From the NCBI RefSeq assembly GCF_004297125.1, contig NZ_SCVD01000001.1, forward strand, positions 372,001 to 436,000: a stretch of DNA of 64,000 nucleotides, read 5' to 3'. This document shows positions 46,761 to 56,423 of the stretch, piece by piece. The DNA comes from Phenylobacterium sp. Lineage in GTDB: Bacteria > Pseudomonadota > Alphaproteobacteria > Caulobacterales > Caulobacteraceae. Below the pieces are notes generated by a model. It did not search any database. It saw nothing but the letters and a program-made list of their open reading frames with translations, and was not told the DNA's origin. The position numbers and the translations under genes are program-made. How positions within the stretch are numbered: the first letter of the stretch is position 1; each line of letters begins with the position of its first letter.

Positions 46761-47251
46761 GACGGCGTCGCCTGCAATTCGGCGAGAAGCGCGGCGCGAC
46801 CGCGCCCCAGCCGGCTGGTCAGGGTTCCCTGCGGCACCTCCAGCACCTCGGCGGCCTCCTTGTAGGAAAGCCCCTCGACCAGCACGAGCGCCACCGCCAC
46901 GCGCTGCTCATCCGGCAGGCGGGCCATGGCGTCCTCCACCGCGCGGACTTCCAGGCGCGCCTCCATGGCGCCGGCGCCGTCCGAGCCGACGTGGAGGGCG
47001 TCCTCCTCAGGCGACAGGACGGCGGCGCGGCGGGTGCGGGCGCGGCTCTCGTCGATCCAGGCGTTCTTCATGATGCGAAACATCCAGCTATGCAGTTGCG
47101 TCCCCGGCCGCCACTGCCCGCGGTGGACCAGCGCCCGCTCCACAGTCAGTTGGACGAGGTCGTCGGCGTCCGCCACGTCGCGCGCCAGCACTCGCGCGAG
47201 GCGGCGCAGTCGCGGCAGCAGATCGACGATCTCGCGCTCGAGGCGGTTCAA
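46757..47251 (-). CDS. ECF-family RNA polymerase sigma factor
   Basis: A 164-aa sigma-70-family factor with region 2 at about 10-75 (LLPRLRRLARVLARDVADADDLVQLTVERAL, LHSWMFRIMKNAWIDESRARTRR) and region 4 at about 105-158 (LPDEQRVAVALVLVEGLSYKEAAEVLEVPQGTLTSRLGRGRAAL). Its gene overlaps that of the anti-sigma factor. Upstream, the motif TGAAAC-N13-CGTT reads towards it with CGTT 25 bases before the start codon, suggesting autoregulation. The same motif precedes the divergent protease gene and the Gly-rich gene. Confidence 0.92.
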   Translation of the reverse strand: MNRLEREIVDLLPRLRRLARVLARDVADADDLVQLTVERALVHRGQWRPGTQLHSWMFRIMKNAWIDESRARTRRAAVLSPEEDALHVGSDGAGAMEARLEVRAVEDAMARLPDEQRVAVALVLVEGLSYKEAAEVLEVPQGTLTSRLGRGRAALLAELQATPS

Positions 47252-47272
47252 GGATCAGACCTTCTTCGAGGA

Positions 47273-47295
47273 TGAAACGAACCGCACGGGGCGTT
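47273..47295 (+). promoter_or_regulatory. candidate ECF-type promoter for the S8 protease gene
   Basis: TGAAAC (47273-47278), 13-bp spacer, CGTT (47292-47295), 68 bases before the protease ATG. The same arrangement occurs in the opposite direction over the same bases and again at 48751-48773, all within the extended pattern GGATGAAAC[GC]-N12-CGTT or close to it. It is proposed as the recognition element of the adjacent ECF sigma factor. Confidence 0.55.
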
Positions 47296-47298
47296 TCA
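47276..47298 (-). promoter_or_regulatory. candidate ECF-type promoter for the sigma/anti-sigma operon
   Basis: Reading on the minus strand, TGAAAC (47298-47293), 13-bp spacer, CGTT (47279-47276), 25 bases before the sigma start. It overlaps the plus-strand copy, so the pair appears as an inverted repeat ATGAAACG (47272-47279) / CGTTTCAT (47292-47299). This layout would place both divergent units under the same sigma factor. Confidence 0.55.
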
Positions 47299-47362
47299 TC
47301 CGTTGAGCGTCATAGAAAAGCCGAAGCTCGAGCATCAAACGCCCATCGGCGCTGGAGGACCC

Positions 47363-48730
47363 ATGCGAAGACGGCCGGTCGCGCTGTTGACCTTGCTGGC
47401 CGGCCTGCTGGCCGCGCAGCCGGCGGCGGCGCAGCTCGTCGGCGGCGGCTTGCCGAGCGTGGGCGGCCTGCCGGTTGGGCTGCCCCTGAGGGGACTGGAG
47501 ACCACGGTCGAGGACGTGAGGACGCGGGCGGTCCGGAGTCCAGCGGACGCGAGCCGGGTGCTCGGCGCGGTGTCGGACAGGGTCGAACCCTATCGGCGGC
47601 AGGCGCGGAACCTGCTGCGGCGCAGCCCCGACGCCGTGGAGCCCGACGACCTGGGCCAGCCGGTGGTGCGCGGCGAGGTTGCGGGCCTGGGCGTCACGGC
47701 CGCGGCGCTGGCGCGGGCCCGGGCGGCGGGGTTCCAGCTGCAGACGCAGGAGGCCATCGAGAGCCTGGGACTGGCCACGGTCGTCCTGGCCCCGCCGCGC
47801 GGGATGTCGGCGCGCGAAGCCCTGCGACGGTTGCGGGCCCTGGACCCGGCCGGCCGTTACGACCTGAACCACATCTATTTCGAGAGCGGCGGGGGCGGCG
47901 GCGCGGCGACACCGGAGCCGGCGGCCGGCGGCCGTTCCGGCCGGGGCCTGCGCATCGGCCTCGTGGACGGCTCCGCGGCGACGCGCGAGCCCGCGCTGGC
48001 AGGACTGCAGATCACCCAGCAGGCCTTCGCCCCCGGCGGCGCGAAGGTGACCGCGCACGCCACGGCCGTGGCCTCGTTGCTGGCGGGCTCTACAGCGGGG
48101 TTCCAGGGGGCGGCGCCCGGCGCGGCGCTCTATATCGCCGACGTCTACGGTCCGACAGCGGCCGGCGGCTCGGCCATGGCGCTGGCCCGCGGCCTGGGCT
48201 GGCTGGCCCGGGTGCGGACGCCGGTGATTAACGTCAGCCTGGTAGGCCCCCGCAACGCCGTGCTTGAGGCGGCGGTCGAGGCCCTCGTGGCCCGGGGCTA
48301 TATCCTGGTCGCGGCGGTGGGCAATGACGGCCCGGGCGCCGCGCCGCTCTATCCGGCGGCCTATCCCGGCGTGGTGGCGGTGACGGGCGTCGATGCGCGC
48401 CGCCGCGTGCTGCCCGAGGCCGGCCGGGGCGCTCACGTCGCCTTCGCTGCTCCAGGCGCGGACATGGTGGCGGCGAGCGCCAGCGGCGGGTTCACGGGCG
48501 TGCGTGGCACGTCCTTCGCCGCGCCCTTGGCCGCCGCGCGGCTGGCGGAGCTGTCGCCGGCCCCTGATCCGGTCGGCGCGGCGCGGGCGATCGAAGCCCT
48601 GGGGCGCGAGGCGGCCGACCTGGGCGCGCCCGGGCGCGACCCGGTCTATGGCCGCGGCCTCGTGGCGGCGGACCTTGCCGTGCGCCCCTCCGCCCTGGCG
48701 GCGCAGGGACCCGGATCGCGGCCCCGCTGA
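47363..48730 (+). CDS. exported S8 (subtilisin-like) serine peptidase
   Basis: A 455-aa protein. A signal peptide (to AAA-QLVGGG) and a roughly 165-residue N-terminal region precede a subtilase domain from about 195 to 415. The catalytic triad is D202 (GLVDGS), H232 (TAHATAVASLLAG) and S384 (GTSFAAPLAAA), with the oxyanion Asn N321 (AVGNDGP). ATG 47363 is preceded by GGAGGA and begins the signal peptide. It is divergent from an ECF sigma/anti-sigma pair and followed by a Gly-rich exported protein with a similar mature N-terminus. It may process an envelope substrate, possibly its neighbour or the anti-sigma factor; this is inference. Confidence 0.88.
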   Translation: MRRRPVALLTLLAGLLAAQPAAAQLVGGGLPSVGGLPVGLPLRGLETTVEDVRTRAVRSPADASRVLGAVSDRVEPYRRQARNLLRRSPDAVEPDDLGQPVVRGEVAGLGVTAAALARARAAGFQLQTQEAIESLGLATVVLAPPRGMSAREALRRLRALDPAGRYDLNHIYFESGGGGGAATPEPAAGGRSGRGLRIGLVDGSAATREPALAGLQITQQAFAPGGAKVTAHATAVASLLAGSTAGFQGAAPGAALYIADVYGPTAAGGSAMALARGLGWLARVRTPVINVSLVGPRNAVLEAAVEALVARGYILVAAVGNDGPGAAPLYPAAYPGVVAVTGVDARRRVLPEAGRGAHVAFAAPGADMVAASASGGFTGVRGTSFAAPLAAARLAELSPAPDPVGAARAIEALGREAADLGAPGRDPVYGRGLVAADLAVRPSALAAQGPGSRPR

Positions 48731-48750
48731 TTTTTTCGCCTCGGCCGGGA

Positions 48751-48773
48751 TGAAACCGGAGGGGCGCCTCGTT
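48751..48773 (+). promoter_or_regulatory. third copy of the TGAAAC-N13-CGTT motif, before the Gly-rich gene
   Basis: TGAAAC (48751-48756), 13-bp spacer, CGTT (48770-48773), 39 bases before the ATG of the Gly-rich protein. Spacing is identical to the two copies in the sigma/protease intergenic region, which supports an ECF regulon made of sigma, anti-sigma, protease and Gly-rich protein. Confidence 0.55.
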
Positions 48774-48811
48774 GGACCTTCCGGAAGCCCGTTTTCCAGA
48801 GGAGATCGACG

Positions 48812-49405
48812 ATGAATACCAAGACCCTCCTGCTCGCCGCCGCCGTGACCGCGATGGCTGGCGCAACGAACGCCCAGCTGCTGGGCGGCGGTCTCGGGGG
48901 CGGCCTCACCGGTTCCGGGGGCCTGACGGGCGCTGGCGGCCTGGGCGGCATCACCGGTGGCCTGACCGGCTCCGCCCGGGCCAATGGCGCCGGACGGCTC
49001 GGGATCGACCCGAGCGACCTGACCTCGCGGGCCGGCGATACCGCCGGGCGCGTCAAGCAAAGGGCTCGCAACACCGCGCGCACGGGCGTCCAGACCGCGC
49101 AATCGGCCGCCGACCAGGCGCGGGACACCGCTTCGGGCGCGGCCGGCCAGGCGATCGGCGCGGCGAGCGCCGCGGGTCAGGCCGGCGGAGCGCTTGCCGG
49201 TCAGGCGGCGGGCGGACTGCCCAGCGCGCCTTCGGTCACCGGTTCCGGCTCCGGCTCGGGTTCGGCGTCGGCCGGTTCCGGCGGCGCGGCCGTCAGCGGC
49301 GCGGGCGCGGGCAATGCGGGGACGAGTGGCCCGATCGGCCTCTCGCTCGGCGCGAACGTCAACGGACAGACTTCGGGCTCGGCGTCGGTTCCTCCTCCGC
49401 GCTAG
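48812..49405 (+). CDS. exported Gly/Ala-rich low-complexity protein
   Basis: A 197-aa protein with a signal peptide (to TNA-QLLGGG), a Gly-rich stretch of GGL/TGS/GGI units to about residue 57, a charged helical part (DPSDLTSRAGDTAGRVKQRARNTARTGVQTAQSAADQARD), and a Gly/Ser/Ala-rich tail ending SGSASVPPPR. No family recognised. The mature N-terminus QLLGGGL and the segment GRVKQRARNTAR resemble QLVGGGL and DRVEPYRRQARNLLRR in the S8 protease upstream, suggesting shared ancestry of their N-terminal parts. It has its own copy of the candidate ECF promoter motif. RBS GAGGAG precedes the ATG. Confidence 0.75.
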   Translation: MNTKTLLLAAAVTAMAGATNAQLLGGGLGGGLTGSGGLTGAGGLGGITGGLTGSARANGAGRLGIDPSDLTSRAGDTAGRVKQRARNTARTGVQTAQSAADQARDTASGAAGQAIGAASAAGQAGGALAGQAAGGLPSAPSVTGSGSGSGSASAGSGGAAVSGAGAGNAGTSGPIGLSLGANVNGQTSGSASVPPPR

Positions 49406-49476
49406 CCCGCGGCGCTGGGATCACCGTCCGGCCGCTGGAGAGGCCCGAAAGGGCGCCGGATCCGTCCAGCGCGAAG

Positions 49477-49502
49477 GGGCCGCCGGAGCAATCCGGCGGC
49501 CC
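49477..49502. terminator. strong hairpin between convergent Gly-rich and kinase genes
   Basis: GGGCCGCCGGA (49477-49487), loop GCAA, TCCGGCGGCCC (49492-49502): a perfect 11-bp stem with a stable GNRA-type loop on the plus strand. T-runs are weak on both sides (TATTCG on the plus strand). It overlaps the first base of the kinase stop codon. It probably serves as a shared bidirectional terminator. Confidence 0.55.
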
Positions 49503-50203
49503 TATTCGCAGGCCCAGGCCTGGAACGAGCGGTCGATGACCGGCGGCTGGGCGCGGAGCGGCGCGCGGATGGTGAAGGCGGCGCCAGCGTCGCCCTGGAC
49601 GGTGAGCACGCCCTTCAGGTCGCGGACGATGGCGGCGACGATCGACATGCCGAGTCCGCCCTTGCGGCCCAGGCCGTCGGTCAGGCCCTTGCCCTGGTCG
49701 GCGACGGTCAGCACCAGCTCGCGGCCGTCCCGGCGGCAGGTGACCACCAGCCGGCCGCCCGGCTTGCCGTCATAGGCGTGCTTGGCGGCGTTGATCGCGA
49801 ACTCGTTGATGGCGATGGCGAGCTGCTGGGCCATGTCGCCGGGCACGCTGGTCAGGTCGGCCTGGATGGAACAGTTGAGCCCGGTGGTGGCGGCGATCGC
49901 CTGGCAGAGGCCGGCCAGGAAGGGGCTGAGCTCCACCGTCGCGCGGCCGGCGTGGTCGTAGAGGTAGCGGTGAAGCTCGCCCACCGCCACGAGCCGGGCC
50001 CGGCTGGCCTCCAGCGCGGCCGAGGCCAGCGGGTCGCGTGAGCGCAACTGCTCGAAGACCAGCATGTCGGCCGCCAGCTGCAGGCTGTTGGCGATGCGGT
50101 GGTTGAGTTCCTGGATCTGCCGTTCCTGGCTGGCCAGTTGGGCGCGGGCGCTGGAGAGTTCTCGGGCCAGTCCGTTGTCGTGGGTCGCGGCGCTAGCGAA
50201 CAT
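49502..50203 (-). CDS. HisKA_2/HWE-type sensor histidine kinase without sensor domain
   Basis: A 233-aa kinase. A short N-terminal coiled coil leads to the H-box ELNHRIANSLQ with phosphorylatable H35, typical of the HisKA_2 family, then an ATPase domain with N-box NEFAINAAKHAY, VADQGKGL and GGLGMSIVAAIV. No sensor or membrane region is present, so it is cytoplasmic and must be driven by a partner or sense a soluble signal. HisKA_2 kinases commonly feed the PhyR/EcfG general stress response. A GGAAC-N17-TGTT element upstream resembles an EcfG promoter. No response regulator is adjacent. Confidence 0.9.
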   Translation of the reverse strand: MFASAATHDNGLARELSSARAQLASQERQIQELNHRIANSLQLAADMLVFEQLRSRDPLASAALEASRARLVAVGELHRYLYDHAGRATVELSPFLAGLCQAIAATTGLNCSIQADLTSVPGDMAQQLAIAINEFAINAAKHAYDGKPGGRLVVTCRRDGRELVLTVADQGKGLTDGLGRKGGLGMSIVAAIVRDLKGVLTVQGDAGAAFTIRAPLRAQPPVIDRSFQAWACE

Positions 50204-50277
50204 GGGCTTAGTCCCAAAAGTCTACGGTAGAGCTTGTTCCAGTGCGGGACGTCGCTTTTTGCGCCGCGTAGCTGTTC

Positions 50278-50303
50278 AACATCCGGTTGCGGTTGTCGGT
50301 TCC
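50278..50303 (-). promoter_or_regulatory. EcfG-like (general stress) promoter of the HisKA_2 kinase gene
   Basis: On the minus strand GGAAC (50303-50299), 17 bases, TGTT (50281-50278). The alphaproteobacterial EcfG/SigT consensus is GGAAC-N16/17-CGTT, so this is a one-base mismatch in the -10 element. It ends 74 bases before the kinase start, in a noticeably AT-rich 219-bp intergenic region that otherwise shows nothing. Confidence 0.5.
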
Positions 50304-50422
50304 TATGGTTGAAGACTAAATTAGGCAAAACAACGGCAGCCACTTCACTTTCATCGGTAAAGGGCTGCCGCGTTAACTTCTTGTTAAATATTGAGCGACG
50401 GATTCCGCTTGAAAACTAGGCG

Positions 50423-52519
<2,097 letters not shown>

Positions 52520-52719
52520 GGCGAAAGGTCCCTGAAGTTGGCGTGGCGATGATCGCTGGCATCGCTAACGCCCCACCCGCGGGATCGTCGCAGGCCCGGG
52601 CCTCAGATTTTCGTGGGCTCCGTCAGACGCCGGCCATGCCCCGTCTCGCGGTCGATCGAGGTCTCGGGGGCTGGCCGGGGAGGGCCCGCAGGACGGGCGC
52701 CTCCGCCGTCTCGTCGGCC

Positions 52720-52742
52720 CCGGCGGGGCGAACCCGCGCCGG
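52720..52742 (-). terminator. hairpin with TTCG loop downstream of the thiolase gene
   Basis: CCGGCG-GGG / CCC-(G)-CGCCGG forms a 9-bp stem with one bulge; on the minus strand the loop is TTCG, a very stable tetraloop. It lies 10 bases after the thiolase stop. No T-run follows, so it may protect the 3' end rather than terminate. Confidence 0.4.
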
Positions 52743-52751
52743 GAGGAGAGG

Positions 52752-54005
52752 CTAGACCCGCTCGACGATGATCGCCGGCGCCATGCCGCCAGCGGCGCAC
52801 ATGGTGACCAGGCCGCGCTTGAGGTCGCGGCGCTCCAGCTCGTCGATGATGGTGCCGATCAGGATCGCGCCGGTGGCGCCGATCGGGTGACCGAGCGCCA
52901 TGGCGCCGCCGTTCACATTGACCTTCTCGCGGTCCAGCTTGAGGTCGCGGATGAACTTCTCGGCGACGACGGCGAAGGCCTCGTTGATCTCCCACAGGTC
53001 GATGTCGTCGACGGTGAGGCCGGCCTTCTTGAGCACCTTCAGCGCCGCCGGGACGGGGGCGTTGAGCATCAGGGTCGGGCTGTCGCCCACATTGGCCATG
53101 GCGACCACGCGGGCGCGGGCCTTCAGGCCGTGCTTGGCGGCGTACTCCGGCGAGGCCAGCAGCACGGCGCCCGAGCCGTCGACCACGCCCGAGGAGTTCC
53201 CGGCGTGGTGGAAATGCTGGATCTTGAGGTCCGGATAGACCTGGTTGATCAGGCCCGCGAAGGTCATGCCGCTGGCGTCGAGCGGTACGTTCGCCATCGC
53301 CTCGAACGAGGGCTTCAGGCTGGCCAGGCCCTCACGCGTCGTCTGCGGGCGCGGGAACTCCTCGCGGTCGAGGGCCAGCGAACCGTCCTCGTGGTAGACC
53401 GGCACCAGGGCGCGGTCGAAGTGGCCGTTCCGGATGGCGTGGTCGGCGCGCTGCTGGCTGAGCAGGGCCAGATCGTCCAGCGCCTCGCGGCTGATGCCCT
53501 CCATCGTCGCGATGGCGTCGGCGCAGATGCCCTGGTGCGACTGGGGGTGCAGCTTGCGCAGGTGGGCGTTGCCGGCGTCCATCAGGGCCGGGCCCTCGAA
53601 GAACGCCGCGTGCTGCGGCGCGCTGGCGGCGGTGTAGGACATCATCTCGCAGCCGCCCGCGATGACCAGGTCTTCCATCCCGGACATGATCTGCGCCGCG
53701 GCGAGGTTCACGGCGGTGATGCCGGAGCCGCAGAAGCGGTCGAGGGTGACGCCGCTGGCCTTGGTGTCGTAGCCGGCGTCGAGGGCGGCCATGCGGCCCA
53801 TGTCGTTGCCCTGCTTGCCGCGCTGGGAGGACGTGCCCCAGATGATGTCGTCGACGTCGGCGGTGTTGAGGTCGTTGCGCTTGGCGAGCGCAGCCAGGAC
53901 CGTGGCGGCCAGGTGCTGCGGATGCTCGTCGGCGAGCGCGCCCTTGCCGACCTTGCCGATGCCCCGGGGGGTGCGGGCGGAGTCGATGATCAGGGCTTCG
54001 GGCAT
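52752..54005 (-). CDS. thiolase (acetyl-CoA C-acetyltransferase family)
   Basis: A 417-aa thiolase catalysing thiolytic cleavage or condensation of acyl-CoAs. The nucleophile is C92 (LDRFCGSGITAVNLAA), the NEAFAVV segment holds the active-site His-adjacent Asn, GGAMALGHPIGATGA carries the catalytic His, and MCAAGGMAPAIIVERV holds the second Cys. The opening EALIIDSARTPRGIGKVGKGAL-DEHPQHLAATVL is the form found in acetyl-CoA acetyltransferases of fatty-acid or steroid degradation clusters. It is monocistronic here. Confidence 0.95.
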   Translation of the reverse strand: MPEALIIDSARTPRGIGKVGKGALADEHPQHLAATVLAALAKRNDLNTADVDDIIWGTSSQRGKQGNDMGRMAALDAGYDTKASGVTLDRFCGSGITAVNLAAAQIMSGMEDLVIAGGCEMMSYTAASAPQHAAFFEGPALMDAGNAHLRKLHPQSHQGICADAIATMEGISREALDDLALLSQQRADHAIRNGHFDRALVPVYHEDGSLALDREEFPRPQTTREGLASLKPSFEAMANVPLDASGMTFAGLINQVYPDLKIQHFHHAGNSSGVVDGSGAVLLASPEYAAKHGLKARARVVAMANVGDSPTLMLNAPVPAALKVLKKAGLTVDDIDLWEINEAFAVVAEKFIRDLKLDREKVNVNGGAMALGHPIGATGAILIGTIIDELERRDLKRGLVTMCAAGGMAPAIIVERV

Positions 54006-54204
54006 GGTCTTTCCTCGCGAGCTTCGTTCGTTGTCCGCAGGTTCTTCCCCGTCCGTAAGGTCAGTCTAGGGGCAATCGCGCGCGACGCGCGTAGCCGCAC
54101 GACTCCCCGGATTTCGAAATCAGGGTATGAAATAGGCCTGCAAGGTTCGGCCTGCAGGCTGATGGGAAGGCGGGGCGCGGAGACGCCGCCAAGGGGAGAC
54201 GATC

Positions 54205-55230
54205 ATGAAGACAAAGCTGTTCGCGCTGGCGGCCTTCGGGGCGCTGATCGCCGGGCCGGCGCTGGCCCGTGAGGTGGGCGGGGTGGCCTGCGCCACGCCA
54301 CAGCCGGTGCGCTGCGACGGTGAAGCCTGTATTGCGGCGCTGGCCGACCTGGGCAACGCCACCGACGCGAAGACGGGCCGGAAGTTCTTCCTGGACTATC
54401 CGTGCGACCTGAAGCCCGGTGAGAAGGTGACCTTCATCCTGAACCTGCACGGCGCGGGTTCGGTGGGGAACTGGCAGCGCCACTACTTCCCGGCCTCGGA
54501 CTACGTGCAGAAGTACCGGCTGGTGGTGGCGACGCCGACGGCGGCGACCACCTCGCCGGTGCGCCGCTGGGACGGGACGGCGGACGACGCCTATCTGCAG
54601 AACATCAGCGACTTCGTCTTCGACGCGTTCGGCAAGGCCAACATCCGGTCGATGTGGCTGGCCGGTCATAGCCAGGGCGGGTTCACCTCGCGCCGGATCG
54701 TCTGCAGCGACTATTTCAGGGGCAAGGTGGACGGCTGGCTCAGCCTGTCCGGCGGCCGCATCGGCCAGGCGCCGTTCGTGAAGCAGTTCGGCCCGCCGAA
54801 GCCCGACGGTTCGCCGCCGGATCCGCGTCCGGCCGGCGCGACCCCGCTGAGCGCCGACACGCCGCCCGCCTGCGATTTCTCCCATATCTTCGAGGTGGGC
54901 CAGTGGGAGATCGAAAGCCTGCCGGCCACCTCGACCTGGGCCGACAAGTACCGCTGCGGTCCGCGCATCCGCGCGAAGGACATCGTCGACGCCAAGCCCG
55001 GCCATGTCTGGGACTACGCCCGCGCCGGCTATAAGGTCTGGGGCATGAAGGCCCGGCCCGGGACCGCCGAGGTCTACGACTATCCGAAGTGCCGGGACGG
55101 CCGCGTGGTCGCCGACGTTGTGCGGATGGACAAGGGCCATACCGAGGGGCTGGAGCCGAACGTCACCGAGGCGCTGATCAAGAAGATCGTCGCCGCTCCG
55201 GGCGGCAAGGCCCAGTCCGGCGGGACCTAG
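54205..55230 (+). CDS. exported alpha/beta hydrolase, PHB-depolymerase/esterase-like
   Basis: A 341-aa protein with a signal peptide (to LA-REVGG) and an alpha/beta-hydrolase fold. The oxyanion segment is FILNLHGAGSVGNW near 78-90, the nucleophile elbow GHSQGG puts Ser at 156, and the C-terminal MDKGHTEGLEP supplies the likely catalytic His. Six Cys (for example VACATPQPVRCDGEAC) suggest disulfides, in keeping with a periplasmic or secreted enzyme. The fold resembles LpqC/esterase-type polyhydroxybutyrate depolymerases; substrate unproven. RBS GGGGAGA lies just upstream. Confidence 0.85.
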   Translation: MKTKLFALAAFGALIAGPALAREVGGVACATPQPVRCDGEACIAALADLGNATDAKTGRKFFLDYPCDLKPGEKVTFILNLHGAGSVGNWQRHYFPASDYVQKYRLVVATPTAATTSPVRRWDGTADDAYLQNISDFVFDAFGKANIRSMWLAGHSQGGFTSRRIVCSDYFRGKVDGWLSLSGGRIGQAPFVKQFGPPKPDGSPPDPRPAGATPLSADTPPACDFSHIFEVGQWEIESLPATSTWADKYRCGPRIRAKDIVDAKPGHVWDYARAGYKVWGMKARPGTAEVYDYPKCRDGRVVADVVRMDKGHTEGLEPNVTEALIKKIVAAPGGKAQSGGT

Positions 55231-55277
55231 GCTGGCGGGACCTAGGCCGGCGGGGGCGGGAGGTCTAGCATCGCCCC

Positions 55278-55643
55278 ATGCTGCGCCACGTGAAGTTCGC
55301 CAACCTGCCGGTGACCGATCAGGCTCGGGCGCTGGCCTTCTGGCGCGACCGGCTGGGCCTCGCGGTCGCCGCCGACGAGCCGGATGGCGACCTTCGCTGG
55401 ATCGAGCTCGAGTTGCCGGGCGCCCGCACGAAGATCGTGTTCGTGCGCCGGCCGGACGAGACGCCATCGGAACAGCCGGACCTGATCCTGATCTGCGACG
55501 ACGTCGACGAGAGCTTCGCCGAGTTGAAGGGCCGGGGCGTGACGTTCACCCAGGCGCCGACGGCGGCGCCCTGGCGGCCGGGCGAGCGCTACGCCCTGTT
55601 CCGCGACAGCGAGGGCAATCTCGTCATGCTGGGCAGTTCCTGA
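55278..55643 (+). CDS. VOC (glyoxalase/bleomycin-resistance) family protein
   Basis: A 121-aa protein with the paired beta-alpha-beta-beta-beta pattern of VOC proteins: VKFANLPVTDQARALAFWRDRLGLAVAADEPDG, then DLILICDDVDESFAELKGRGVTFTQAPTAAPW and YALFRDSEGNLVMLG. The possible metal ligands are the N-terminal His (LRHVKFANL) and C-terminal residues. Members include dioxygenases, isomerases and resistance proteins; no specific call is possible. Its 3' end overlaps the convergent amidohydrolase-like gene by 20 bases. Confidence 0.85.
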   Translation: MLRHVKFANLPVTDQARALAFWRDRLGLAVAADEPDGDLRWIELELPGARTKIVFVRRPDETPSEQPDLILICDDVDESFAELKGRGVTFTQAPTAAPWRPGERYALFRDSEGNLVMLGSS

Positions 55644-56373
55644 GCGCGTCCGGCAGGATGCGGGCCAGGCGCTCGGCCACGGCCTGTTGTCCGGCGGCGT
55701 CGGCCAGCAGGTCCTGGCGAACCTCCAGCTCGACGTAGTCCAGGCCGCGCCCGATGGCGTGGTGGGGCACGGTGAAGTCCACCTCGTCCATGCGGTAGGG
55801 CTCGTTGTCGCCGACCGCCGCGGCGTCCTCGCCGGCGCGCAGGGCCGCCAGGACCGCCGCGGAAAAGGCGCTGTCCCCCAGGTGCAGCACGCCGAAGCGC
55901 CAGGGCCGCTGGAACGCCCGCAACACCGGGGTGAAGGAGTGCAGGGCGACCACGACGGTCGGCAGGCCGCGGGCCGCCCGGGCGTCGAGCTCCCGGGCGA
56001 TGCGGGCGTGATAGGGCGCGAACACCTCGGACACCCGTGCGGCGCGGTCCGCGGCGGAGAGATCGCGGTTGGCGGCGATCGTCGTGGCGTCGCTTTCGGC
56101 GGGGATCGAGTCCGCCCGCGCGGGGTCGCGGTTGCAGTCGATCACCAGGCGCGAATAGCGCTGGCCGATGAAGGTGGCGTCCAGCATGGCGCTCAGCCGT
56201 TCGCCCAGTCCGGCGACGCCAATGTCCCAGGCGATGTGACGGCCCAGGTCCGCCTCCGATAGTCCCAGGTCGGCGAGCCGCGTCGGGATGCCGCGGCCGG
56301 CATGGTCGCCCAGCAGCAGAAAGGGCGATCTGGCGCCCGAATTGGTAACAACGGCAGCTTCACCATCCGACAC
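55624..56373 (-). CDS. N-formylglutamate amidohydrolase family protein (HutG-like paralogue)
   Basis: A 249-aa member of the FGase family, distinct from HutG at 23.6 kb: SPFLLLGDHAGRGIP, HIAWDIGVAGLGERLSAMLDA, YSRLVIDCNRDP, VVALHSFTPVL and RGLDYVELEVRQDLL hold the likely metal-binding and catalytic His/Glu/Asp residues. GTG 56373 is chosen because it gives the usual short lead before GDHAG; TTG at 56424, with GGAGA upstream, is an alternative that would share its codon with the divergent transglutaminase start. No hut genes adjoin it, so the substrate may be another N-acyl amino acid. Confidence 0.82.
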   Translation of the reverse strand: MSDGEAAVVTNSGARSPFLLLGDHAGRGIPTRLADLGLSEADLGRHIAWDIGVAGLGERLSAMLDATFIGQRYSRLVIDCNRDPARADSIPAESDATTIAANRDLSAADRAARVSEVFAPYHARIARELDARAARGLPTVVVALHSFTPVLRAFQRPWRFGVLHLGDSAFSAAVLAALRAGEDAAAVGDNEPYRMDEVDFTVPHHAIGRGLDYVELEVRQDLLADAAGQQAVAERLARILPDALRNCPA

Positions 56374-56423
56374 GTCGAGGAGCCGCGTGGACCGCGCTTC
56401 GGAATCGACGGAGCTATACTGCA

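Noticed and set aside
48715..48740. Intrinsic terminator after the S8 protease (TTTTTT at 48731)
   Set aside because: The bases before the T-run (GCGGCCCCGC) would need a two-base loop; no workable stem was found.
52520..52751. EcfG-type promoter upstream of katE
   Set aside because: No GGAAC with CGTT 16-17 bases downstream is present on the coding strand in this region.
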